Assembly: GCA_004151065.3 (NCBI GenBank)
Contig: NWUY0303928317.1
Span: 1-13,295 of the forward strand
Reading direction: 5' to 3'
Source of the DNA: Larix sibirica
Taxonomy: Eukaryota; Streptophyta; Pinopsida; Pinales; Pinaceae
DNA length: 13,295 nucleotides
The translations under genes and the position numbers were made by a program. Shown here one piece after another: positions 1 to 8,493 of the stretch. The notes beneath the pieces are model-generated. The model saw only the letters and a list, made by a program, of their open reading frames with translations, had not been told where the DNA came from and did no database searches. How positions within the stretch are numbered: the first letter of the stretch is position 1; every line of letters starts with the position of its first letter.

Positions 1-6
1 CAGAGG

Positions 7-78
7 CACGTGCGCGCCACTGTTGCGCACACGCGCCAGGGACATGTGCACGCCACTGTTGCGCGCATGCGCCAGGGA
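7..78. repeat. Two 36-bp GC-rich tandem repeat units inside a CpG-rich block
   Basis: Units 7-42 and 43-78 share the core GCCACTGTTGCGC and the ending GCGCCAGGGA, differing at about four positions. A third, decayed copy may begin at 79. The surrounding block (1-228) is markedly CpG-rich and contains palindromes GCGCATGCGC (63-72 and 132-141) and a perfect 16-bp palindrome centred on GGTACC (110-125). No gene is evident in it; the plus-strand open frame across 23-253 lacks coding character. Confidence 0.7.
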
Positions 79-228
79 TGCGTACATGACACATACACGC
101 ACGTGCCTCGGTTCGGTACCGAACCTAGAGGCGCATGCGCGCTTCCTTAGGTGCGTATGTGCCACATTTTTTTTGCTAGCGCGCCCCCATTGCAACGAAA
201 ATGGGGACCATCTTCGTGCGCTCTCCCA

Positions 229-347
229 CCAACACTTAGATTATTTTGACTAAGTGTCCCATTTCCTTACGAACCCGAGAGGCTCCCAAGCCCCGTTCTT
301 GGGCAAGTGGGGTGCAGTAAGGTGCCTAGGGCACCGAGGTCATGACA
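229..347 (-). repeat. Start of the 3' LTR (U3 end)
   Basis: This 119-bp stretch aligns without gaps to 4401-4519 with about 16 mismatches. It begins TGTCATGA directly after the polypurine tract, as expected of a 3' LTR. Similarity stops sharply at 229: bases 1-228 do not resemble the matching part of the 5' LTR (about 4172-4400). Either the U3 has been replaced, another sequence has inserted, or the two LTRs derive from different variants. Confidence 0.75.
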
Positions 348-363
348 TCCTCCCCTACTCTAA
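348..363 (-). other. Polypurine tract (plus-strand DNA primer site)
   Basis: On the minus strand the sequence TTAGAGTAGGGGAGGA lies immediately before the TGTCATGA start of the 3' LTR. A purine run touching the 3' LTR is the standard primer site for second-strand synthesis in LTR retroelements, and GAGTAGGGGAGGATGTCA is of the kind seen in plant Ty3/gypsy elements. Confidence 0.8.
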
Positions 364-1194
364 GTTGTTTTCATCCAGACAACATCTCCAACAACCATTG
401 TTTTGGAAACTTGTTGCAACTGTCGTTGCTATGACCACCTCTACATTGCTACCTCTTGGTTGATCCACAATTGTCGTCGCAAGTGTTGAGCTTCCAAAGA
501 AGATCCTATAGTTTTTTCTTCTGCCCACTTACTCTATAACCGGTAATCCATGCGTTCCTTCCTGCTTCCATTCGTTGTACACCTCATGGGCTAAGCTAGT
601 TGGGTAGCTAGTCCAACCATGGCACCTAACACCATGAGACGAACTTCTTCATTCTGAAACCATCTTTCCCCTGTTCGTTTCAGCCTCCTCAAGCCAGCTG
701 CATTAGACAAAGTTTCCTTTTCCTTGTTTTGCTGAGTTGCTTACATGCACCCTCAACAAGTCTTTTTCTTTCTTCTTCGGTTGATTTGTTTAAGGCCACC
801 TTGCCAAGGCGCCTATGGCCTCACCGCCTGCGCCATGGGCAGTGAGCCAACACACATTTGTTTCATACTAGGCAAAGTGGAGAGTGGTGCCAACAGCCGC
901 CACCCCCATCATCCTCAAAACCAACCTTGCATAAGTACTTCAACACAACTTCTAATAATTATATCGTGTTGCAACCAAGCTCTTCCAATCGAGCTTGTGA
1001 TAGTTCGGATTCCACAACTCTGAATGCTCTAACGTGCTCAAGTTTGCCACCTTCATGCAACAATATTGTGAACTTTTCGAAGGCACTGACTCTGCCTCCA
1101 CTTGTTGCTTCCCTTTCCAGGATCTCTTTCTTGCACCTTTGCTCCTTCCCTTGAATGGTGAGCTTGTCTTTCTTCCACAATCCCCTTGGTGCAT
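364..1194 (-). other. 3' part of the element between protease ORF and polypurine tract
   Basis: The main frame is lost near 1194. A shifted frame (1180-959) continues with Glu/Lys-rich, heptad-like sequence (KKEILEREATSGGRV, VESELSQARLEELGC), suggesting that the helical region went on after a frameshift. From about 950 to 364 the minus strand has scattered stops and only short open pieces; one ends VVGDVVWMKTT just before a TAG beside the polypurine tract, mildly reminiscent of the C-terminal end of a gypsy polyprotein. I see no RT, RNase H or integrase motif. Plus-strand open frames here look like shadows. Confidence 0.45.
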
Positions 1195-1875
1195 TTATTC
1201 ATCTAAGGCTTCCAACCCTTGCCGATATTGCTTCTGAAGGATACTTAACTCCGCCTCAACCTCCTTGGTTTTTCCTTCAACCATTGTCTCGTGCAAACAA
1301 CGCTTTCTTTCTAAGTAAGCAAGGACGGTCTCCACTTCACTTGGACAGCACCCCACTTCTTCCATATTTACTTGTGACAACTGAGGTTCTGAGATACCGA
1401 TTGCGTGGATGCAGAAATCTACAATTCCTGCCGCATCTCGTGACGAAAGATCTTCATTGGTGTTTCGATTTTCATCTTGAACCTGTTGTTCGCTTGTTTG
1501 GACCAACACCTACTCGCATTGTTCCTTGTCAAGTCTTGGATTGACCGAACTATTGTCGTCTTGACTGCTTGATGATTTCCTAGGCATGCTTCCTTTGGTG
1601 ACTTCTTCAGATGGTGTTGGTGCAAGCTGCGACTTACCACCATGCTGCTGCCGATTTTCAACCAAAATGCACAGTGACTCAACCTTATGTCTGATCAAGT
1701 CTTCTCTCTTTGCTAACTAAGCCAACCTTGCCAATGGATGACTAACTTTCTGTGGTGCGCTTGCCTTGTTCTCCCTTACTGAATTCTGTTGTTGTTGCAT
1801 GCTACGTTGGAGCATGTCTCTAGGATTTCCAGGGTCCTCAAGTAACATGATTGAGGACATCCTCTGCCAACATCC

Positions 1876-2334
1876 CTACCTGCTCCTCAGCATCATTGAC
1901 ATGCTCCATGATCCAAACTCACCTAAGAACACCAAGAGACCTTCATGTGGAACCGACACGACACAGGCTAATCGTAGGAAGTCTTGTCCCAAGATCACCA
2001 AGTGATTATCCAACAAAACAACTTCCAAGTCCATATTGCTATGCCATCTTCCAAATTTGACTGGTGTTGCACATATCCTTCCCGTCACTGTCTTCACGGC
2101 TGAGTTCACTACTTTGAACCTGGCCATGTTGAACTCCATCGCAGTGTGAAGGGATGTCGCAGTCTTGCTGCTCACCAAACTGTGAGTGGCACCGGTGTCA
2201 ACCAATGCCCAAAATTTTATGCCACTCACTGTTGCTTCCACGAAACTCACCCCTTGTTGATTTTCTTGCAAGCCTACATCTTGACTCCCTGTCATTTCTT
2301 TGAGAAAATATTGCATTGCCTTCATGGATTTCAA
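1876..2334 (-). pseudogene. Retropepsin-type aspartic protease domain of the element
   Basis: This 152-codon open stretch contains the catalytic motif LVDTGATHSLVS (Asp at codon 46, bases 2199-2197) and, about 68 residues later, VILGQDFLRLA, the second retropepsin signature (hydrophobic-hydrophobic-Gly and the flap-side strand). The spacing is that of plant Ty3/gypsy proteases, which dimerise and cut the Gag precursor. It is the best-preserved piece of the element. It lies between stops at 2350 and 1876, so on its own it is a domain of the larger broken frame and not a separate gene. Confidence 0.85.
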
Positions 2335-2424
2335 AACCTCGTCTGAAGGCTATGGTGTCTCCAACACCCTCATGGATGCCAAATGTATATTTGGTCCCCT
2401 TTGCGCAAACGCTTCCTTCACCGG

Positions 2425-2463
2425 GTAGTTCTTTGCATAATGGTCCCCTTCACAACTGTAGTA
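2425..2463 (-). other. Degenerate CCHC zinc knuckle of Gag
   Basis: The peptide YYSCEGDHYAKNYP fits the plant Ty3/gypsy knuckle pattern C-x2-C-x3-H-x4-C if the first and last Tyr stand for Cys. Both Tyr codons are TAC, one G-to-A change from TGC. The second Cys (2454-2452) and the His (2442-2440) are intact. In Gag this motif binds RNA during packaging; this copy could not hold zinc. The flanking Lys and the following Pro also fit the family. Confidence 0.65.
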
Positions 2464-3210
2464 GGAAACACATTTCTTCTTCTGCACTTCTAGTTGCTTC
2501 TAGTTTGTCTCCTCTCGAATTTCCTATGACTCCAACCTTTCCATCTTCCAAGTTGCTGCCTGGTTTTAAAGATCATGCAACCGATGCACTTCTTGTCTTC
2601 CTTATAGAACCAAGTCCTCGAACACCTTGTCCATTCCACACTTAATCTTCTCCCAACATCCCTTCGTGGTTTATAACATAATTTCCTGCAACTTTTCCAT
2701 GTTCTGCTCTCCCGATTGAGCTTCTTGTGAAGTACCAACTTCGGGAGCCATGGAGAATTCCATCTCTACGGTCAAAGGAAGATTAAGCTTTCCTGGGTAC
2801 ACTTCGCATGTGCTCCAACCCGTTCCATCCATGCTACAAGATTTTTTGGGTTTGCACTCTTCTAGGGCACACTTGGGTGCTTTTGCAACAATGCCCACAC
2901 TTTTGGTGTCTTCCCATGAGCTCACAACCGAACCCTCTAGCCAAGCGTTTTGCCTCTGTCTCACATCTGTTAAATTCATGGCACCTTGTAGCTTGCTAAG
3001 CTTACCTGTGGATAACCCCTTTGCTTGATTTGCGGTTCCGTCTGACTTACTTGTTGTGTGTGATGCCCCTAGCCAAGGAAACACCACTGTGGAGCCTTAC
3101 CCAATCTCCTTTAATCAAAATCTGAGCCAACCGAACTCCTCTTCAAACTCTTCGCAACTGCGACCCTGCGGCAACTTCAGTTCTGCGGCTCACTCAATGA
3201 ACTCGACCAA

Positions 3211-3222
3211 GCTTTGATACCA
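3211..3222 (-). other. Primer binding site, initiator tRNA-Met type
   Basis: The minus strand reads TGGTATCAAAGC, one base different from TGGTATCAGAGC, the usual complement of the plant initiator tRNA-Met 3' end. It sits two bases inside the LTR end, where reverse transcription is primed. Confidence 0.85.
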
Positions 3223-3224
3223 TC

Positions 3225-4519
3225 TATCACAACCATGCCTAGCACCCAAGTTTTCCTTGGCTAAATGCGGTGTGTGGCACTTCTTGGAGACTGCCTGAGG
3301 GAGTGGCCAACTCGGTTGTTTTCCAACAGACTACACCTTAACCTAGCGGAAGCTAACTTATACACTTATCTATGTTCGTGTTTACTCATTAAGCATGTTA
3401 TCGCAGCATTCAATACTTAGCCATTTACATGTATACACAATCTAACAAGTAAAGCACAAGAGAAAAGAATATGGGTGGGGCAGCCCAACAAGCTCACCCT
3501 GAATTTTATATAACAAAGAATGAATTACATAGATAGAGTTTCCAAACCGGTAGAGCTCCCACAGCGACACATACAAGCCCGACGTGCAGCAAAATTACAA
3601 AGAAGAACTCAAAACCCAAAACTGAACTATCTCCTTGGCTAGTGTGAGCTACTGCGGCTTGCCTACCTACCTACTGCGGATGCCCAAATTCGTTTCTGCC
3701 TTGGCCAAACTTCCTTGCCTCTACCTGTTGTTTTCCTCAGACCCCTTGTCTTCTTGGATTTTTCCCTTTCTTTTTCTCTTTCTTGGTTGAACTATCCGCG
3801 TCCTTTATATAGGTGTGCCCCCACTCTAAGGGTCGCACGTCACTTGGACGATGCCCCTCTTTCGAGTTCCTTGGTCCCACATTGATTCCATCTTTCTCGA
3901 AAGTGTGCCCATAATCCGACCGGTTACGAAACCATGCCACGTCCGCGTGTCCAACCATATTGACGTCCACCTCTTCATGTGCCCAACAAAACCTTCCTTG
4001 GACATCTTGCTTCTCATTTACTCCATTGCGAAGCTCCCAAGTCGAGGTGCCATCCTTCTTGGGTGTGGGAATGCACACACTCTTGGAGCTCTTTGCCCCA
4101 CTTGTTTGTCCACTCGTCGCAGCTTGTGTGCCCACTTATTCCAAGCCACTTGGTCGTTGTGCCCGAGCTCCCAACATGTTTTTTGCCGAAGCTCCCACTT
4201 AACCTTACATTGGACTCTCCTTGCTGTGCGCGTCTCCTCAACACGCCTTTCCATCTTCGTTGAACAACCCAACCGTGCGATGGACTCCCTGGTGGGTGAC
4301 GCGCCCTGGCTTTCCATGCCGTGGGTGACTTGGTTGCAGGCTTGTGCTCCCCTCATCTTGGTTGCATGCCCATGTTTCCATCAGGATTCCACATAATGGA
4401 CCAACACTTAGATTATTTTGACTAAGTGTCCCATTTCCTTGCGGACACGAGAGGCTCCCAAGTCGTGCTCCTGGGAAAGTGGCATGCGGTAAGGTGCCTA
4501 GGGCACCGAATCCTTGACA
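3225..4519 (-). repeat. 5' LTR of the Ty3-type element, about 1295 bp
   Basis: The outer end (4519, minus strand) begins TGTCA and matches the sequence next to the polypurine tract at 347 over 119 bp, which fixes it as an LTR start. The inner end is set by the primer binding site at 3222; the last five LTR bases read TGATA on the minus strand, an imperfect mirror of TGTCA that one C-to-T change would explain, with a 2-bp spacer. A TATA box at 3811-3803 splits it into a U3 of about 700 bp, rich in C and T on the plus strand, and an R-U5 of about 550 bp. Plus-strand open frames inside the LTR have no coding features. Confidence 0.8.
3803..3811 (-). promoter_or_regulatory. TATA box of the 5' LTR promoter
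   Basis: The minus strand reads CCTATATAAAGGACGCG around this site, a strong TATA consensus in the middle of the LTR. Transcription would be expected to start roughly 30 bp downstream, near 3775, and defines the U3/R boundary. The second LTR is truncated by the window, so the site cannot be compared. Confidence 0.6.
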
Positions 4520-4964
4520 GTGGGCATGTGTAGGGAAAGGAAATAATTTAATGTGTGCAGAATGAATGCAGAGATGGTGAAGAATCCCTTGTAATCTACA
4601 AATGGATATTTCACTATAGATAAATGCAAATTGTAGATTCTGATCTGTGTGGTGCTTTGATATGAGTCCCCAATCCTTTTTCCTATTTCCTACTTGTTTT
4701 CCTTGAGGCATCCAATGTGATTTGATCCTTGGTCCTGATCTTGGAAGCACCCTTGGCGTAGTTTATCTACCATTGGGTTTCTGATATCATGATTATATAT
4801 CCACGACCATGGTCAAGGCCTTTAAGATCGAAGGTGTGTCATGGGCCATTCTCCCAAAATTCTTTCTAGGAGATTTGAATCTCAAGGCTTGGAATGTTGT
4901 ATCATCTTTTGGGAGAAAATTTATAGTGACTTTGTTGACGTGCATGTTTGTAGAGGCACTCACT
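4520..4964. other. Flanking sequence without an identified gene
   Basis: This is the first DNA outside the LTR. It contains a perfect 9-bp inverted repeat, AATCTACAA at 4593-4601 and TTGTAGATT at 4631-4639, with a 29-bp spacer. A plus-strand open run begins at ATG 4809 and leads into the oxidoreductase remnant; its first 50 residues are not recognisable to me. The minus-strand frame across 4750-4238 crosses the LTR border and is a shadow. Confidence 0.4.
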
Positions 4965-5475
4965 ATGGAATACATGGGCATGGATAGATTCATTGGGATG
5001 AAAATTGAAGTGGATGAGGATGGGGGAGATATTGCATTTGTTATCAAATCTCCTAAAAGTTGAGAATGAAGGGATAAGCACATCGTTTAGGGGAATTTAC
5101 CTCGACCCTAAAACCAATGCCCTAAAATCCATAAGCACACAGTTTCCATATCTTGGTATCAAGGAAGGGATAATCACATCATTCAAGGGAATGTCCCTAG
5201 AACCTATAACCAATGCACTAAAATCCATAAGCACATTGTTTCCATATCTCAGTATCGAGGATTTAGATTGCAAGGAGCTAAGTTGGATTGAATCCATTTT
5301 ATATTTTTCGAGCCTCGGTCCCACCCAAATCTAGGACATCAATAATTTGCGCAACATATATCTTTCTGACAAGAACTATTTCAATGGGAAGTCATACAAC
5401 ATTAGAATCCCAATACCGAAGATGGCCATTAGAGGCACTTGAAGGGTACTGGACAAAGAAATGAAAGGGTGCCTC
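4965..5475 (+). pseudogene. Berberine-bridge-enzyme-like FAD oxidoreductase fragment
   Basis: Intact family members are secreted flavoproteins of about 500-550 residues that oxidise alkaloids, cell-wall oligosaccharides or monolignols. Three pieces match the family order in the second half of the protein. MDRFIGMKIEV corresponds to the DLFIR strand. FPYLSIEDLDCKELSWIESI corresponds to the FPELGL...DC.EMSWI.S block, preceded by an equivalent of the F..LFLG segment. The piece after 5334 (KNYFNGKSYN followed by IPIPK) corresponds to the FK.KSDYV..PI block. Decay is clear: a frameshift near 5050, a TAG at 5332, and TGAs near 5438 and 5483. The N-terminal FAD-linking motifs and the C-terminal NPYGG region are absent. 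No introns are needed. It is a fragment with no possible activity. Confidence 0.7.
5068..5259 (+). repeat. 96-bp in-frame tandem duplication inside the oxidoreductase remnant
   Basis: Units 5068-5163 and 5164-5259 are the same length, without gaps, and differ at about 15 of 96 bases. Each encodes 32 residues containing TNALKSIST.FPYL. Family members have this segment once, so the gene was internally duplicated, apparently before or early in its decay, because the unit is a whole number of codons and both copies stay open in one frame. Confidence 0.85.
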
Positions 5476-5485
5476 ATCTGTTGAC

Positions 5486-6612
5486 CATTAGACATGTTAA
5501 ATTTGTGAAATGGGTGGAAACATTTCATTGTGCAAATCAAATATTTGTTGGCATGTGCCATGCAAGAGCATGGTTAACTCTTTGGATATATTTCTTGTGA
5601 ATGCTAGTGACGGTGAAATTTTCTTTGGAAGCCTTGCTAATTTTGAGTTTATTCTTGGTAATTTATACATCTTGGACCCATTGAAGTTAGTAAACATATT
5701 GAACTTAGCTACCTCAATATGGAAGTGTAGTTATTTTGTTGGAATTTGTGATTCCAACAAATGACAAGTGAAGCAAAGAAGATCTAAGATGAAAATTGAA
5801 CCCAAGATGCCAAAGATGCAATAGAGAGTTTGAGGATGTTGGTGATAGTGCTTGTGGCAGTAGTGGAGATTAGATGGCATTGGACAAAGTTTGTGTATTG
5901 TGTTTAATAAAAGAAATAACTACATGGAAATGTGAACCATATCTTGTTTTTGCAACAAGTCTGGGATGTTATGTATTGGTCTGTGAAAGCTTTGAGATTG
6001 TACCTAATGTCTCCATGAGATGGAGTATGTTAATTGTTTGTATTTGTATCTATGCAACATGTAAAGGGAATATCATTGTAATACCTGGATCAAAATGCAT
6101 ATCCCTTTTCCATGTACCGTTCATGCTTTGGATAACTTGTTCAGTAACCTTTATTATGGAGTTGGTAAACACTTTGAGAAGTGGGTTATGTGTTAGCTAG
6201 ATTCTTTAGGAGTGGGTTGTGTACCCGCTAAAATTATCTATGAGTGGACCATGTTGGTTTTGGACTCTATGAGGTTTGTTTGACCTAGAAACCAGAATTT
6301 TGTGTACATTCAAGGGGATCCCATCAAGAATTTGAATGGACCATGTATCTAAAGGACATCCTGCTAGACTAGTAGTTGCAGCGATTGGATACCCATGTAT
6401 TCCAGTGGATGGTTGTTAATTTATATGGACTTTAATAGTTTGGTGATGTCTACATTATCAAGATATGAGATGTAAGAGCCAGGTTGGAGTAGATATAGAC
6501 TTTGTTGATCAAGAGGTTCTTCAATTTATGATGGAGTATTTGATGCATCGAATTGGTGAAAGAAGTCGATGAAGACCTAACTTGATGGATATTGATAAAA
6601 ATTGTACTCATT
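5486..6612. other. About 1.1 kb with no supported gene
   Basis: Two plus-strand open runs lie here: 5510-5764 (84 codons) and 5874-6200 (108 codons, ATG start, many Cys and hydrophobic residues). Neither shows a recognisable domain, and their composition fits AT-rich chance reading. A frame near 5495-5530 reads HVKFVKWVETF, faintly like the end of a gypsy RNase H domain, but nothing around it supports that. The last 60 bases lead into a purine run, AAGGGGG (6613-6619). Confidence 0.4.
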
Positions 6613-6620
6613 AAGGGGGT

Positions 6621-6914
6621 TGTTGGATTGAAGAACTCATACTTGTTTCAATGTGTGACCCATGAGAATATTGTAACTGGTAATTGTTAGGAGGTTGTTA
6701 TATTAGTTGGAGTGAGAGATTCTCTCCAACAAGTTGTCATATTTTTAGTGTGGTTGAGATATTATCACACTACTATGTTAGTTTGGTTAAGATAGTATCT
6801 CTATCTTGAGGGAAATTTTGATGTATAAATATGTACCACTTGTTGATGTTAGAAGAATATTTAGTCACAATTTTGGTGGGTATGGAAACATGTCTATTCT
6901 CCCATATTCTATCA
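6621..6914 (+). repeat. Putative short copia-type LTR (about 294 bp)
   Basis: The purine run AAGGGGG (6613-6619) is followed by TTGTTGGA, the usual look of a copia polypurine tract and LTR start. A TATA box (TATAAAT, 6824-6830) lies two thirds in. The end TTCTATCA (to 6914) is followed by AAATGGTCATATGAAC, which resembles a decayed initiator-Met primer binding site. A 25-bp imperfect palindrome (6706-6730, GTTGGAG/CTCCAAC arms) and a hairpin AAGATAG/CTATCTT (6789-6807) lie in the U3-like part. No second copy and no copia protein are visible, and the ends do not form a good inverted repeat, so boundaries are tentative. Confidence 0.4.
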
Positions 6915-6930
6915 AAATGGTCATATGAAC

Positions 6931-8493
6931 TTTGTGGTGCAATCAAGCTCATCTTAAATGACCATATGGTGACGGATTCCTACACCAAGGGATAGAAAAA
7001 ACCTAATCTAAGGGCTGCACACTTAGACAACATGCAAAATTAGTGTAATGAAAGAAAATGAACAACCAAGTAAAGGTAAAGATATCAATACATGTGAGAA
7101 TCTACTCATAAATCGTGCATAAACAAGATATTTCACACAATAAAGAATGGTTTCACCTTTTCTATTTACCAATGAATATAGGGTTTATAATCTATACATC
7201 TTTGGAGTAGTTTGAGGATGATATGATGGTATCCAACCTGCTCCATAGAGAGAATCTTTTTCTCCTTTGAATGCTTTTGACTCCTTGCCTTGGTACCTGG
7301 AGTTTAGATGGGAGAGATTGGAAGAAGTGCTCTTCTTAGTATATCATGAAAATGGTAGTATAACTCTATTCAATGAAGTATTGAATGAAAGGGATGATAA
7401 TGAAGAAACGAAGTTAATAGTGATGGAAGATTATAGTAGAATCCTCTTGAGGAGTGAATAATGTAAGCTCTCATGGTTTCTTATGGACTTGTGGAGTTAA
7501 AACCTAGAAAAATACTCTCCTTCTTTGAATTTAATTAGGGAAAAAAACTTTTTTTTGTGTGGATTTTTTGGTTATCCTTAGCATTTCATGTCAAAACTGA
7601 TGTTTTATGCTTTCCACTACTTTGTGTTGATTTTCAAAAGCCATGATTTTTGCAGGAAAATCTTAATATTTCCAAATCTTGTGTAAAAGGGGGTAGCACA
7701 CTTTTCAGGCCTTTATTTGCATTGGGAGCATATTAAATACATTGAACATCTATGTTGGGCCAATGCAGGAAACTGGCCTATTATCTGCACTACCCATTTT
7801 TAGGAAATATGTGAATCTTTTGGGGCTCAAATTTTGCTAAGAGGGGTCACACAATGGGATGAAAATACTGATGGTATGATTTATGTATTTGGTATGTTGT
7901 ATTATTGTGTTGAAGTGATCTAAATTACACATGGGAGAAGCATTAGATATTTGATAATAGTTTCCCCCTGATGTATGAGGTTAAGAGTTGATTATATGAC
8001 CAAAATACATGATAGTTTCTTTTGTATGGAAAAAGGGTGTGTACCAAGGAAGGAGTGGAGTTATCTTAGAAGTAGAATTGCCCCACAGAGGGCTCGGGAG
8101 AACCACTTGCACAACCAACAAATCAAAGAGGTGAGTAGTGAATGAGATCTCAATACATATAAGTAGGGTATATCCATGTTCATTGAGATGTCTCAATGTG
8201 TTACAATAGGGACTAAGACTTAGTGTAGTCAAGTCAATAATAGAGACAAATGTATCATGGTAAATGGAGGGTAAATGGGAGACCATGGTAATATACAATA
8301 GTGGGACAATGGAATAAAGATGGTTATGTTGATGTACTTATGGATAACGAGGTATATGTATTATCGGAACAAAATGGATGTCAAAGGAGAGTTGCATCAT
8401 TTCAGACAAGAAAACCATCAGTGAAATCCATATTTGCTTTGAATGTGCAAGCTAACAAGATAGCTATGGGGAGTCTTTTGAAGGGGAAATCAT
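6931..8493. other. About 1.5 kb of AT-rich DNA with no identified gene
   Basis: I find no recognisable protein on either strand. Open runs at 7267-7461 plus (64 codons, acidic), 8301-8501 plus (66 codons) and 8298-7981 minus (105 codons) lack motifs. There is an A-run/T-run pair near 7543-7558 and a few G-runs, but no clear repeat border. Confidence 0.4.

Larger units (their letters stand above)
1195..3087 (-). pseudogene. Decayed gag-protease polyprotein frame with a non-pol C-terminal region
   Basis: A single minus-strand frame can be followed over about 630 codons with no net frameshift but ten in-frame stops (lower coordinates 2671, 2602, 2566, 2524, 2500, 2350, 1876, 1717, 1510, 1195). 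The order is an N-terminal part without recognisable features, a helical stretch containing MEKLQEIML, a degenerate zinc knuckle (2463-2425), a retropepsin (about 2250-1970), then a polar, Gln/Ser-rich linker and a charged helical part ending near 1195 (KEVEAELSILQKQYRQGLEA). I see no capsid domain by eye between the N-terminus and the knuckle. In autonomous relatives RT would follow the protease; here something else does. The open run starting at 3087 begins with GTG; the first in-frame ATG is at 2979. The true start is uncertain. Confidence 0.75.
1..4519 (-). mobile_element. Non-autonomous Ty3/gypsy-type LTR retrotransposon, minus strand, 3' LTR cut by window edge
   Basis: Seen on the minus strand in this order: LTR starting TGTCAAGG at 4519; TATA box; LTR end near 3225; tRNA primer binding site 3222-3211; one long frame with zinc knuckle and aspartic protease (3087-1195); polypurine tract 363-348; second LTR starting TGTCATGA at 347. 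The PBS and the gag-protease order fit Ty3/gypsy elements. The internal part is only about 2.9 kb and has no recognisable reverse transcriptase, RNase H or integrase, so mobility would need enzymes supplied by another element. The two LTR starts differ at about 16 of 119 positions by my hand count, and the coding frame has ten stops, so this is an old, inactive copy. The target-site duplication cannot be tested because the left end lies outside the window. Confidence 0.85.

Noticed and set aside
745-2060. Several plus-strand open frames of 60-130 codons across the retrotransposon interior
   Set aside because: They lie opposite the minus-strand frame that carries the zinc knuckle and protease motifs and show no domain; they are antisense shadows.
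3851-4396. 181-codon plus-strand open frame
   Set aside because: It lies entirely within the 5' LTR U3, antisense to the element, with Cys/Ser/Pro/Leu-rich text typical of C/T-rich DNA; no motif.
4238-4750. 170-codon minus-strand open frame
   Set aside because: It crosses the LTR border at 4519 and mixes flanking and LTR sequence, so it cannot be an ancestral gene, and no motif is seen.
5490-5590. HVKFVKWVETF resembling the end of a gypsy RNase H domain
   Set aside because: The match is a few residues only, the expected neighbouring motifs are absent and stops follow at once; not enough to call a retroelement fragment.
5874-6200. 108-codon ATG-initiated open frame, Cys-rich and hydrophobic
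   Set aside because: No regular cysteine spacing, no signal peptide design and no similarity that I can recall; length is within chance for this composition once the codon bias of the region is considered.
7981-8298. 105-codon minus-strand open frame
   Set aside because: Low-complexity Leu/Ser/Thr/His text, no motif and no regulatory context.
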